Assembly: GCF_963664555.1 (NCBI RefSeq)
Contig: NZ_OY761461.1
Location: forward strand, 620,001 to 684,000
Source: Labilibaculum sp.
GTDB taxonomy: Bacteria; Bacteroidota; Bacteroidia; Bacteroidales; Marinifilaceae
Direction of reading: 5' to 3'
Length of the DNA stretch: 64,000 nt
Below are positions 1 through 8,344 of this stretch, piece by piece. The notes below the pieces were generated by a model that saw only the letters and a list, made by a program, of their open reading frames with translations, ran no database searches and was not told the DNA's origin. Each line of letters opens with the position of its first letter. Position 1 is the stretch's first letter. A program made the position numbers and the translations under genes.

Positions 1-257
1 GCATCCAATACGCCAAGTCGGCCACTTGTTCCGGCACCTATATAAAATAATCTACCTCCGGCTTTAACACGATCAACAAGTAGGGAAACAAATTTCTCGA
101 TTTCGGGAATTGTACGATTTACGGCCAAATGAACTTGTCCGTCTTCCTGATTAATTCCAATAAGTAGTTCATTAACCGACATCTTTTCTAGATTCGAAAA
201 GTTAGAGGGTGATTCTGTTATTTTGTTTGAAGTTTTCTGATTACCTGCTTTGTTCAT
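1..257 (-). CDS. murQ: N-acetylmuramic acid 6-phosphate etherase, N-terminal part (runs off the window)
   Basis: MurQ cleaves the lactyl ether of MurNAc-6-P, giving GlcNAc-6-P and D-lactate, in the cytoplasm. Only the first 85 codons are present, because the gene continues beyond base 1. I translated it by hand from the ATG at 257. The fragment contains the family signature of the SIS-fold sugar-phosphate site, [19 protein letters not shown], preceded by an [17 protein letters not shown] helix, which is the normal N-terminal layout of MurQ. It starts 10 nt after the stop of the kinase gene, so the order is kinase then etherase in one transcript. The catalytic acid residues lie outside the window. 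Identification is secure, but completeness cannot be judged. Confidence 0.92.
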   Translation of the reverse strand, partial: MNKAGNQKTSNKITESPSNFSNLEKMSVNELLIGINQEDGQVHLAVNRTIPEIEKFVSLLVDRVKAGGRLFYIGAGTSGRLGVLD

Positions 258-267
258 TCTTTTGTTT

Positions 268-1098
268 TTATTTACCAAGATGGTATTGAATCAATCCTTC
301 CAATGGGCTTTGCTCAATTTTTCCAAGACGTAAACCGGTCTCGGTTGCGACCATTTCCAGTTCATTTTTAAAATAATATGCAATACTTCCAATAAAGTGA
401 ATGGGTAGGTTGATGTGATTATTGTATTGTTTTATATTTCTTTCGAAAAATTCACCGAAGCTCTTTTTTACAAGTTCTGATATATATAGTGATTGAATGT
501 TCTCAGAAAGAAAGACTGTAAATTGAGCAAGAAAACGGCTGGGAGCTTCCTCTTTGTATACTTTGTTTATGATGTCCGCGTATTCCAGATTGTATTTCTG
601 ATAGAATGCACTTTTTATTTCTTCAGGGGCAAGATTTTTGAGAATGTCAGCCAATAATTTTTTCCCCATAACAGCTCCGCTGCCTTCGTCACCCAATATG
701 TATCCCAAGGGAGGAACGTTGTGTTCAATGTTTTCCCCATCGTATAAGCAAGAATTGGATCCCGTTCCGATGATACATGCTATGCCCTTCTCTTTTCCGC
801 AAACCGATCGTGCAGCGGCTAAAACGTCGCTGTTAATTTCGCAATTGGCATCTGGAAATATTTGTAGTAAGGAGTCTTTAATGATTTGTTTTTTGTCATC
901 AACAGCACAACCAGCACCGTAAAAAAAGATTTGGGTAACCGAACCAAAATCATCAAGTGAGCTAATTATTTTAATTATCGAATTTGTATTTTGATGGTAT
1001 GGATTGATTCCCAAAGTTTGTTGGCGTTTCATAACGCCTTTACTTCCGAGAAGAACCCAGTCTGTTTTGGTTGATCCGCTCTCTGCAATTAATATCAT
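268..1098 (-). CDS. murK: BadF/BadG/BcrA/BcrD-family amino-sugar kinase, MurK/NagK-like
   Basis: Predicted cytoplasmic ATP-dependent kinase of the ASKHA fold that phosphorylates MurNAc and/or GlcNAc. The 276-aa protein begins with the phosphate-1 loop ([10 protein letters not shown]) and has the second phosphate loop ([13 protein letters not shown], about residues 109-121) and a YILGDEGSG motif (about 132-140), all typical of the N-acetylglucosamine kinase branch. It is 10 nt upstream of murQ. In Tannerella forsythia the related murT-murK-murQ genes encode MurNAc uptake, phosphorylation and ether cleavage (established knowledge), and a MurT-like gene is present at 15.1 kb here. Substrate choice between MurNAc and GlcNAc is inference. 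A copy of the TAACATGTATGA sequence lies 14 nt before the start codon, so regulation at the leader is possible. Confidence 0.85.
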   Translation of the reverse strand: MILIAESGSTKTDWVLLGSKGVMKRQQTLGINPYHQNTNSIIKIISSLDDFGSVTQIFFYGAGCAVDDKKQIIKDSLLQIFPDANCEINSDVLAAARSVCGKEKGIACIIGTGSNSCLYDGENIEHNVPPLGYILGDEGSGAVMGKKLLADILKNLAPEEIKSAFYQKYNLEYADIINKVYKEEAPSRFLAQFTVFLSENIQSLYISELVKKSFGEFFERNIKQYNNHINLPIHFIGSIAYYFKNELEMVATETGLRLGKIEQSPLEGLIQYHLGK

Positions 1099-1111
1099 AG
1101 TTTTGTTTTTA

Positions 1112-1123
1112 TAACATGTATGA
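1112..1123. promoter_or_regulatory. Candidate operator, copy 1 (TAACATGTATGA), upstream of murK
   Basis: This 12-bp sequence recurs exactly at 1286-1297 and 19170-19181. The copy lies in the short leader of the minus-strand kinase gene. It contains the palindromic core ACATGT and resembles an imperfect dyad. The regulator is not in the window. Confidence 0.5.
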
Positions 1124-1246
1124 TGAATGTTAATTTAAAATGAATTTACAAATAATTAAATTAATATTGAATTTGTATTCTTCCATTTTTATTCCTGCTA
1201 CATTCCTTAATATCCTTATTGTACGGGTGAATTTATTTTCACGTTA

Positions 1247-1254
1247 CAAATATA
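1247..1254 (-). promoter_or_regulatory. Possible -7 element (TATATTTG) for murK-murQ
   Basis: On the minus strand this reads TATATTTG, a match to the Bacteroidota -7 consensus TAnnTTTG, about 150 bp upstream of the kinase start codon. No good TTTG lies at the expected -33 distance, so the call is weak. Confidence 0.3.
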
Positions 1255-1285
1255 TAAAAATTAAACTTTTGGAAAAAGTATTATA

Positions 1286-1297
1286 TAACATGTATGA
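1286..1297. promoter_or_regulatory. Candidate operator, copy 2 (TAACATGTATGA), upstream of nagB fusion
   Basis: Identical to the copies at 1112 and 19170; the extra 3' base C (TAACATGTATGAC) is shared with the 19170 copy. It ends 5 bp before the -33 TTTG of the nagB promoter, a position usable by an activator or by a repressor blocking polymerase. Confidence 0.55.
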
Positions 1298-1302
1298 CCA
1301 AT

Positions 1303-1334
1303 TTTGGAAAATATAATTTTCTGTTCTATTTTTG
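1303..1334 (+). promoter_or_regulatory. Bacteroidota-type promoter for the nagB-led operon
   Basis: TTTG at 1303-1306 and TATTTTTG at 1327-1334, separated by 20 bp, match the TTTG/TAnnTTTG promoter of the Bacteroidota primary sigma factor. The predicted start would be near 1340, leaving a leader of about 28 nt before the ATG at 1368. Confidence 0.6.
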
Positions 1335-1367
1335 ATCCGAAAGTAATTTAAATCAGGAGATAGCAAA

Positions 1368-3350
1368 ATGGAGAATCAGATACTGCAATTTAGAGAAGAG
1401 CTTGATGAAGCCAAGTTGTATTACCAACCTTCAGATGAGTTCGACAGAACAGTGAAAACCCGGTACGAGAAAATGCCGGCAGATATTTTTTCAACTGCTG
1501 AAAAGGCGGCTAAATGGGTTGCCGGCGAAATTGCAAATGAAATTAAGCAAAAACAAAAGCTTGGTGAAAAGTGTGTTTTGGGATTAGCTACTGGTGCAAC
1601 CCCATTGGGGGTGTATTCCGAATTGATTCGTTTGCACAAAGAGGAAGGTTTATCATTCCTGAATGTGATTACTTTTAATTTGGATGAGTATTATCCGATG
1701 CTGAAACTGAGTGCGCAAAGCTATAATCATTACATGAATGATGTTTTGTTTAATCATATCGATATTCCTAAAAATCAAATTCATGTTCCAAATGGTGAGG
1801 TAAGCAAGATTACAATTACCGGATACTGTAAGGAATATGAAAAGATAATTGATTCGTTTGGAGGATTGGATTTGCAAATACTTGGAATTGGTCGTACAGG
1901 GCACATTGGGTTTAATGAACCAGGTTCGCAACTGGATTCGATAACCCGATTGATTATGCTTGACTCTTTGACCAGACGAGATGCAGCCAAAGACTTTAAT
2001 GGATTAAACAATGTACCTAAGGCGGCCATAACAATGGGTGTTGGAACCATATTTAAAGCCAAAAGGGTTATTTTAATGGCTTGGGGCGAAGGAAAAGCGG
2101 CGATTGTAAAAAAAGCATTGGAAGAAAGTCAGTGTGATGCTGTTCCCGCCAGTTATTTGCAACGGCATACCGATGTGAAGTTCGTTTTGGATGTGCCGGC
2201 AGCAAGTGAATTGTCAAGAGTAAAAAATCCTTGGTTGGTTGGAAGTATTGAGTGGGATCGGTATTGGATTCGGAAAGCGGCAGTTTGGTTGTGTAATAAA
2301 TTACAAAAACCAATTTTAAAACTGACTAATCGTGATTATAATGATAATGGATTGAGTGAGTTACTTGCTTTGTATGGCTCGGCTTACGAGGTAAATATTA
2401 AGGTGTTTAATGATTTGCAGCACACCATAACCGGTTGGCCTGGAGGAAAGCCAAATGCTGATGATTCTCATCGTCCGGAGAGAGCAGAACCTGCAAGTAA
2501 AAGAGTTTTGGTTTTTAGTCCGCACCCTGATGATGATGTAATTTCGATGGGAGGAACTTTGAAACGATTGGTGGATCAAAACCATGAAGTTCATGTTGCA
2601 TACCAAACTTCAGGAAATATTGCGGTTGCCGATGATGAGGCGGTGAGATATCTTTCTTTTGTAAAAAGTTTTTCGAGAACTCATGATACAAACGAGGGCA
2701 ATCTTCAGTGTGTGATTGAAGATATTCAAAAATTTCTGTTGGAAAACAAAAAGCCGGGGGGGATAGATACAGCTGAAGTGCGCAATATGAAAGCCTTAAT
2801 CAGGAGAGGAGAGGCAAAAGCTGCCTGCCGTTTTGTAGGTATTCGATCTAAGAACCTTCATTTTTTGGATCTTCCTTTTTATGAAACGGGTACGGTTAAG
2901 AAAAATCCGTTGGGGAAAGAAGATGTTCGTATTCTTGTGAATTTGCTTCGAAAAATAAAGCCGCATCAGATATTTGCTGCGGGTGATTGGTCTGATCCTC
3001 ATGGAACGCACCGGGTATGTTGGGAAGGAATTTACCAGGCATTAAAAATAGTGAAAGATGAAGAGTGGATGAAGGATTGCTATATATGGTTATACCGTGG
3101 AGCTTGGCAGGAGTGGGATTTGGACGAAATCCAAATGGCTGTTCCGGTTAGTCCTGAAGAATTGCAGCACAAACGGAATGCAATATTACGACATCAATCG
3201 CAAATGGAAAGTGCTCCCTTTATGGGAAATGATTCCCGCTTATTCTGGCAAAGATCAGAAGAAAGAAATAGGGCTACAGCCGATTTATTTAACAAATTGG
3301 GCTTGGCAGAATACGAGGCAATTGAAGCTTTTGTCAGGTTTATTGTTTAG
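1368..3350 (+). CDS. nagB: Glucosamine-6-phosphate deaminase fused to a PIG-L/LmbE-type N-deacetylase
   Basis: The 660-aa protein has two catalytic modules. Residues about 45-300 are NagB, converting glucosamine-6-P to fructose-6-P and ammonia: GLATGATPLGVY sugar-phosphate loop, FNLDEYYP with the general-base Asp, and GRTGHIGFNEPGS with the catalytic His. Residues about 380-600 are a PIG-L deacetylase: zinc-binding FSPHPDDDVISMGG and the downstream SDPHGTH histidines. Classic NagB is about 260 aa, so the C-terminal 360 aa are an addition; similar fusions are known in Bacteroidota. The fusion suggests that one chain removes the acetyl group of a GlcNAc derivative and then deaminates the product, which is inference. 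The gene heads the plus-strand operon. No signal peptide, so cytoplasmic. Confidence 0.9.
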   Translation: MENQILQFREELDEAKLYYQPSDEFDRTVKTRYEKMPADIFSTAEKAAKWVAGEIANEIKQKQKLGEKCVLGLATGATPLGVYSELIRLHKEEGLSFLNVITFNLDEYYPMLKLSAQSYNHYMNDVLFNHIDIPKNQIHVPNGEVSKITITGYCKEYEKIIDSFGGLDLQILGIGRTGHIGFNEPGSQLDSITRLIMLDSLTRRDAAKDFNGLNNVPKAAITMGVGTIFKAKRVILMAWGEGKAAIVKKALEESQCDAVPASYLQRHTDVKFVLDVPAASELSRVKNPWLVGSIEWDRYWIRKAAVWLCNKLQKPILKLTNRDYNDNGLSELLALYGSAYEVNIKVFNDLQHTITGWPGGKPNADDSHRPERAEPASKRVLVFSPHPDDDVISMGGTLKRLVDQNHEVHVAYQTSGNIAVADDEAVRYLSFVKSFSRTHDTNEGNLQCVIEDIQKFLLENKKPGGIDTAEVRNMKALIRRGEAKAACRFVGIRSKNLHFLDLPFYETGTVKKNPLGKEDVRILVNLLRKIKPHQIFAAGDWSDPHGTHRVCWEGIYQALKIVKDEEWMKDCYIWLYRGAWQEWDLDEIQMAVPVSPEELQHKRNAILRHQSQMESAPFMGNDSRLFWQRSEERNRATADLFNKLGLAEYEAIEAFVRFIV

Positions 3351-3366
3351 ATTTATCTGAGAATTT

Positions 3367-3390
3367 CCGAATTCGACAGCTTGAATTCGG
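3367..3390 (+). other. Intercistronic hairpin after the nagB fusion gene
   Basis: CCGAATTC and GAATTCGG form a perfect 8-bp stem with an 8-nt loop between the stop of the nagB fusion and the next gene. Only a short, interrupted T tract follows, so it is more likely an attenuator or mRNA-stabilising stem than a full terminator. Confidence 0.45.
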
Positions 3391-3426
3391 GCTTCTCTTT
3401 AACTGGTTCATTTTAACTGAAAAACA

Positions 3427-6400
3427 ATGATTTCCATGTCTGGATTTTTTATAAATATCCGTTTTCTTAGAATGCTTTGTGTAATCTCTGTATTGTTGTT
3501 CTCAAATTTTAATTTGATAGCGGCTAAGAAATCGGACCGACTAACTCGAAAAGCCGATAAAGCGGCACAATTTTTTGTTGAGCAAGCTTCCAAAGATTTT
3601 GTTTTCACATTTAAGTACGATAGTTTACAAATAGATTCAGAGCAAGAAGAAATTACATTGTATATGAATCCGGTGTTTTCGTATATTCCGTTTCGTCCGG
3701 AATCTGTACAGAGATATAAGAAAGATTTCAAGGAAGATTTGGGTCGGAGATTTAAAAACTATTCCATCCGAATGGAAAGTATGGGACAGGAAATAAGTGA
3801 TTTAATCCCTAATTTCTATCGGAATGGAATTGTTGAGGCGGATACAAATCGTTTGAATAAGAATCATGAAGTAACGCAAGCTTTGGTGCGAAGAGTAAAC
3901 ACAGGGAACGATGCAAAACTTGGATTGGAAAATAAACACATTGCTTTGTGGCATTCTCATGGATGGTACTATGAAAACACGTTGGACAGATGGGAATGGC
4001 AGCGGGCAAGAGTGTACACAACAGTGGAAGATTTGTGGACCATGGAGTTTGTAGTACCATATATTGCTCCTATGCTCGAAAAGGCTGGTGCTAATGTATT
4101 GTTTCCTCGCGAAAGAGATGTTCAGAAAAATGAAGTGATAGTAGATGCTGATTGGTCATCGGAAGGATCGGAATATCTTGCAGATGATTCCGTTTGGGAA
4201 TTGAATTCTCAAGCGGGTTTCGCAAACAAATATCCCTTTTATATTGAAGGAGAAAATCCATTTGAACTGGGAAGCAGCTATCAGACTGAGTCAGGTACTG
4301 ATGTATCCGCTAAAGTGCAGTACATTCCTTGTTTTCCTGAAAAAGGAGAATATGCAGTATCTGTTTCCTATTCTGATGATGAGGATAATGTGAATGATGC
4401 GCACTATATCGTGCATCATGCAGGAGGTAAAACTGAATTTTTGGTGAATCAAAGTATGGGTGGTAAAACCTGGATTTATTTGGGGACTTTTCTTTTTGAT
4501 AAAGGGAAGAATCCCGAAAAGGGAATGGTTGAACTGACTAACGAAAGTAAGGAGCCTGGAAAATGGATTTCGGCTGATGCAATACGATTTGGCGGAGGAA
4601 TGGGAAACATTGCCCGTGGGAATCCTGAAGAATTGGATGAATTGAAAAAGCAAAGAACAGAGCTTGGTTTTAAATTGGACTCCTGTGTTTGGCAAAAATA
4701 CACGAGTAATCGGCCAAGATATCAGGAGGCTGCACGTTACTATCTTCAGTATGCAGGCATGCCCGATTCGTTGGTGTACAGCATCAATAAAGATTACGAA
4801 GCAGATTACAGCAATCGGGGAAAAGATGCGGCCAAGTTTAGGAAAAAGGAAATTGGCAAAACCGATTACAAGGATGATTACATGAGTCGCGGAGAGTGGG
4901 TGGATTATTTGATTGGAAATCCGGCGGGTCCAACAAAAAATCCAACGGTAAAGGGATTAAGGATACCTGTTGATATGGCTCTGGCATTTCATACCGATGC
5001 CGGTTTTACGCCAAATGATTCCATTATTGGAAGTTTGGCTATTTACTCTACAACAAGAGATGAGGATTATTTTCCAAACGGACAATCGAAATGGGCAAGC
5101 CGCGATTTAACGGATATTATTCAGTCGCAGGTTGTGCAGGATATTCGCAAAAAGTATGAACCTAAATGGAGGCGCAGGGGGATGTGGAACAAGCAATACT
5201 CAGAAGCGTACCGTCCAAAAGTTCCTACCATGTTGTCTGAATTGTTATCGCACCATAATTTTGCTGATATGTATCAGGGAATGGATCCGAAGTTTAAATT
5301 CGATATCAGCAGAGCTTATTACAAAGGGATTTTAAAGTTTCTGTCATCTCAGGATGGACGGGATTATGTGGTGCAGCCTTTGCCGGTTGATCATTTCCAA
5401 ATCAGGGAAACTGAAAAAGGAATTGTTCTTTCATGGAAACCAGTAATAGACCAATTGGAGCCTACGGCAGTTTCTGAATCATACAAAGTTTACACAAGAA
5501 TTGAAGATGGTGGGTTTGATAACGGAATAGTTGTCCCCAATTCAGAATACATTATTACGAATTGCAAACCGGGTGTGATTTACAGTTTTAAGGTAACTGC
5601 TTTGAATAATGGCGGAGAAAGTTTTGATTCGGAAATATTAGCCTATTGCAAATCAGGAAATGGAAAAAAGCCTGTTTTAATTGTAAATGGATTTGATCGT
5701 ATTTCGGCTCCTCAGGGATTTGATGATGGGAAGTTTGCCGGTTTCGTAGGTTCGGAAGATGAGGGTGTCGCATACAAAAGAAATATTGCCTATGTAGGTG
5801 ATCAGTACGATTTCGATCGAAAGTCGCAATGGTTGGATGATGATGCATCGGGCCATGGAAGCTCATATGCCGATCAGGAAGAACGAATCATTCCGGGTAA
5901 TAGTTTCGATTATCCGTTTGTGCACGGACAAGCAGTTCGGGATAATGGTTTTGGGTTTGTGTCGATGAGTGATGAGGCCTTTGAGGAATTGAATTGGGCG
6001 GTGCAGAATTATTCTGTGTTGGATTTAATTTTTGGAGAGGAAAAAACGACCAAAAGAATTTACGGCAAAGAGAATAAAGATTTTACAATTTACACGCCTG
6101 AAATGAGAGAGGCGATTCGTAAGTATCTAAAAGGGAATAATGCAAAATTAATTATTTCCGGAGCTTATGTGGGAACAGATTTGGAATTGTGCGGCGATAC
6201 TTTGGCAAAATCTTTTGCGGAGGATGAATTGCATTATCAGTTCAGAACCAATCATGCAAGTAAATTGGGCAGCGTATCGCATACAAACGAAGTGAGAAAT
6301 AATTTTACAGGAGAATATCAATTTGAAACTGGATATTCACCCGATATATATAAGATTGAAGCACCCGATGCGATTGAACCTAAAGGGGAAGATGCAAAAG

Positions 6401-6555
6401 TTCTTCTTCGTTATTCAGGAAATAATAAAAGTGCCGGTGTAGTGTATGATGGAAACTATCAATCTGTAATTTTAGGATTTCCATTTGAGACGCTCGAAAC
6501 AAAAGAGTATAGAAACGAATTGATGAAACAGATGTTTCAATTTTTTAATCAGTAA
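3427..6555 (+). CDS. Exported Amidase_3-like N-acetylmuramoyl-L-alanine amidase with golvesin-type and FnIII domains
   Basis: A 1042-aa protein with an N-terminal export signal (hydrophobic stretch about 10-30 ending in IAA). Features resemble a divergent zinc amidase that splits the MurNAc-L-Ala bond: IALWHSHGWYYE (about 171-182, metal His and Glu), a strand-helix EKAGANVLFPRERD typical of Amidase_3, and MALAFHTDAG (about 516-525, equivalent to the SIHAN segment). Between them, about 240-390, lies a beta-rich domain of the golvesin C-terminal/xanthan-lyase-associated type. An FnIII-like domain follows at about 650-740 and an unrecognised alpha/beta domain at 745-1042. Automatic pipelines often name these proteins xanthan lyase; the neighbours argue for a murein role. 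Catalytic activity is inferred, the domain layout is read from sequence. It lies 76 nt after the nagB fusion, probably in the same operon. Confidence 0.7.
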   Translation: MISMSGFFINIRFLRMLCVISVLLFSNFNLIAAKKSDRLTRKADKAAQFFVEQASKDFVFTFKYDSLQIDSEQEEITLYMNPVFSYIPFRPESVQRYKKDFKEDLGRRFKNYSIRMESMGQEISDLIPNFYRNGIVEADTNRLNKNHEVTQALVRRVNTGNDAKLGLENKHIALWHSHGWYYENTLDRWEWQRARVYTTVEDLWTMEFVVPYIAPMLEKAGANVLFPRERDVQKNEVIVDADWSSEGSEYLADDSVWELNSQAGFANKYPFYIEGENPFELGSSYQTESGTDVSAKVQYIPCFPEKGEYAVSVSYSDDEDNVNDAHYIVHHAGGKTEFLVNQSMGGKTWIYLGTFLFDKGKNPEKGMVELTNESKEPGKWISADAIRFGGGMGNIARGNPEELDELKKQRTELGFKLDSCVWQKYTSNRPRYQEAARYYLQYAGMPDSLVYSINKDYEADYSNRGKDAAKFRKKEIGKTDYKDDYMSRGEWVDYLIGNPAGPTKNPTVKGLRIPVDMALAFHTDAGFTPNDSIIGSLAIYSTTRDEDYFPNGQSKWASRDLTDIIQSQVVQDIRKKYEPKWRRRGMWNKQYSEAYRPKVPTMLSELLSHHNFADMYQGMDPKFKFDISRAYYKGILKFLSSQDGRDYVVQPLPVDHFQIRETEKGIVLSWKPVIDQLEPTAVSESYKVYTRIEDGGFDNGIVVPNSEYIITNCKPGVIYSFKVTALNNGGESFDSEILAYCKSGNGKKPVLIVNGFDRISAPQGFDDGKFAGFVGSEDEGVAYKRNIAYVGDQYDFDRKSQWLDDDASGHGSSYADQEERIIPGNSFDYPFVHGQAVRDNGFGFVSMSDEAFEELNWAVQNYSVLDLIFGEEKTTKRIYGKENKDFTIYTPEMREAIRKYLKGNNAKLIISGAYVGTDLELCGDTLAKSFAEDELHYQFRTNHASKLGSVSHTNEVRNNFTGEYQFETGYSPDIYKIEAPDAIEPKGEDAKVLLRYSGNNKSAGVVYDGNYQSVILGFPFETLETKEYRNELMKQMFQFFNQ

Positions 6556-6582
6556 GAAAATAATAAAAACACAATAATTACT

Positions 6583-8052
6583 ATGAATGAAAAGGTGACA
6601 TGTTTTATTCCTTTTGGAACAAAGGAAGAGACCGAAATAACAATCAATGAGCTGATAAAATCAGATTTGACAGCTGCGATTTATGTGGTAGGCGGAGATG
6701 CAGAACTAGATGCTGAAGGTGTTACTGTTTTAACATCGGAAACCTTATCGCACGGAAAAACGATTCATGCAATTGCTGAGAAAACAGATTCTGAATATGT
6801 TTTCATCTATACAAAAACAAGTGCCTTAACTTTGGGTCAATTGGCTTTGGATCGGTTTATGAAAGTAGCCAAGGATACAAATAGTGGTTTGGTGTATTCA
6901 AATTATCGTGCCATTAAAGATGGTGTGGTTGAAAATTGTCCGGTAATCGATTATCAGGAAGGAAGTTTGAGAGATGATTTTAATTTTGGATCGGTTCTTT
7001 TTTACGATGCGAAAGTGTTAAAAGAAGCCGTGAAAGATGTTGATACTTCTTTTCGTCATGCAGGATTGTATGAATTGCGTTTGGCAATGGCTGCCCGTTC
7101 CGAATTCATGAGAATTCCGGAAGTATTGTACACCGAAGAAGAAATGGATACAAGAAAATCGGGAGAGAAAATTTTCGATTACGTTGATCCTAAGAATCGT
7201 GCCGTACAAATTGAAATGGAAATTGCCTGCACCGAGCATCTGAAGAGAATCGGAGCTTTTTTAGCGCCAAAATTTGACGATGTTGCCTTTGATGAAGGTA
7301 ATTTTAAAGTGGAAGCTTCTGTTGTGATTCCGGTTCGTGATCGTGTAAAAACCATCGAGGATGCGATTAAATCGGTATTGGCTCAAAAGGCGGATGTGGA
7401 TTTCAATTTGATTGTTGTTGACAATTATTCTACAGATGGAACGACTGAAATTATTCAGAAATATGCTGCAGTGGACAATCGGATCATTCACATTATTCCG
7501 GAACGAAAAGATTTGGGAATCGGCGGTTGCTGGAATGAGGCAGTAGCTCACGAGTATTGCGGTAAATTTGCCATTCAGTTGGATAGTGATGACTTGTATG
7601 CCGATGAAACCACTGTGCAGAAAGTTGTAGATGCATTTTACAGTCAAAACTGTGCTATGGTCGTAGGAACTTATCAGATGGTAAATTTTGCATTGGAAGA
7701 AATTCCTCCGGGAATTATTGATCACAAAGAGTGGACTCCGGAAAATGGAAGAAACAATGCGCTTCGTATTAATGGATTGGGAGCTCCCCGTGCATTCTAT
7801 ACTCCGGTATTGCGAAGGAATCCAATTCCAAATGTAAATTACGGTGAGGATTATGCTTTAGGATTAGCAATTTCGCGTAATTATCAGATTGGTAGAATTT
7901 ACGATCCAATTTATTTGTGTCGTCGGTGGGATGATAATTCGGATGCATCTTTGGATATTGAAAAAATGAATACTCACAATACGTACAAGGATCGTATTCG
8001 TACCATCGAATTGAAGGCTAGAAAACTGTTGTGTAAAAAATACATGATTTAG
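6583..8052 (+). CDS. Glycosyltransferase family 2 protein with two GT-A-like halves
   Basis: 489 aa, no signal peptide or membrane segment, so cytosolic. The C-terminal half (about 245-450) is a canonical GT2/GT-A domain: ASVVIPVRDRVKTIEDAIKSV, the nucleotide-binding VVDNYSTDGT, and the metal motif LDSDDLY. The N-terminal half (about 1-230) has the same strand-helix order (TCFIPFGTKEE near the start, FNFGSVLFYD and LYELRLAMA later) but no DxD at the expected place, so it may be a degenerate second GT-A copy. Donor and acceptor cannot be told from sequence. Its position among peptidoglycan salvage genes suggests an amino-sugar nucleotide donor, but this is inference. It follows the amidase by 27 nt. 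Confidence 0.8.
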   Translation: MNEKVTCFIPFGTKEETEITINELIKSDLTAAIYVVGGDAELDAEGVTVLTSETLSHGKTIHAIAEKTDSEYVFIYTKTSALTLGQLALDRFMKVAKDTNSGLVYSNYRAIKDGVVENCPVIDYQEGSLRDDFNFGSVLFYDAKVLKEAVKDVDTSFRHAGLYELRLAMAARSEFMRIPEVLYTEEEMDTRKSGEKIFDYVDPKNRAVQIEMEIACTEHLKRIGAFLAPKFDDVAFDEGNFKVEASVVIPVRDRVKTIEDAIKSVLAQKADVDFNLIVVDNYSTDGTTEIIQKYAAVDNRIIHIIPERKDLGIGGCWNEAVAHEYCGKFAIQLDSDDLYADETTVQKVVDAFYSQNCAMVVGTYQMVNFALEEIPPGIIDHKEWTPENGRNNALRINGLGAPRAFYTPVLRRNPIPNVNYGEDYALGLAISRNYQIGRIYDPIYLCRRWDDNSDASLDIEKMNTHNTYKDRIRTIELKARKLLCKKYMI

Positions 8053-8140
8053 ACTCTGTGTAACTAGTGATCTCTGTGGTAAAAAAAGTCTAACCACTGA
8101 GAGCACAGAGTTACACAGAGAAAAAAAAGGAATACAGGGG
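8046..8140. repeat. CTCTGTG palindromic intergenic element, copy 1
   Basis: Begins GATTTAGACTCTGTG, contains CTCTGTGGTAAAAAA in the middle, and ends CACAGAGTTACACAGAG followed by an A tract and GGAATACAGG. The outer arms CTCTGTGTAAC and GTTACACAGAG are exact reverse complements. The left edge overlaps the stop codon of the glycosyltransferase gene. Confidence 0.7.
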
Positions 8141-8211
8141 TGATTTGCAAAATGTTAATTTGGTGTAATTTGATCGTGCCAATAGTTTGTTAAATCTTTG
8201 TAAATACCTAC

Positions 8212-8307
8212 GATTTAGACTCTGTGAACCTCAGTGTTCTCCGTGGTAAAAAAATAGTTTAATCACAAAAAGCAGGGAGATTCACAGAGAAAAAAAGGAA
8301 TACAGGT
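8212..8307. repeat. CTCTGTG palindromic intergenic element, copy 2
   Basis: Same order of parts as the element at 8046: GATTTAGACTCTGTG, a CCGTGGTAAAAAA centre, and CACAGAGAAAAAAAGGAATACAGG at the end. The unit offset is 166 bp. It is more diverged inside than at its ends. With copy 1 it fills most of the 292-bp gap between the glycosyltransferase and DUF1460 genes. Confidence 0.7.
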
Positions 8308-8344
8308 ATTATTTTAGTGAGAAACCTGATAAAAAATAAGAAGT

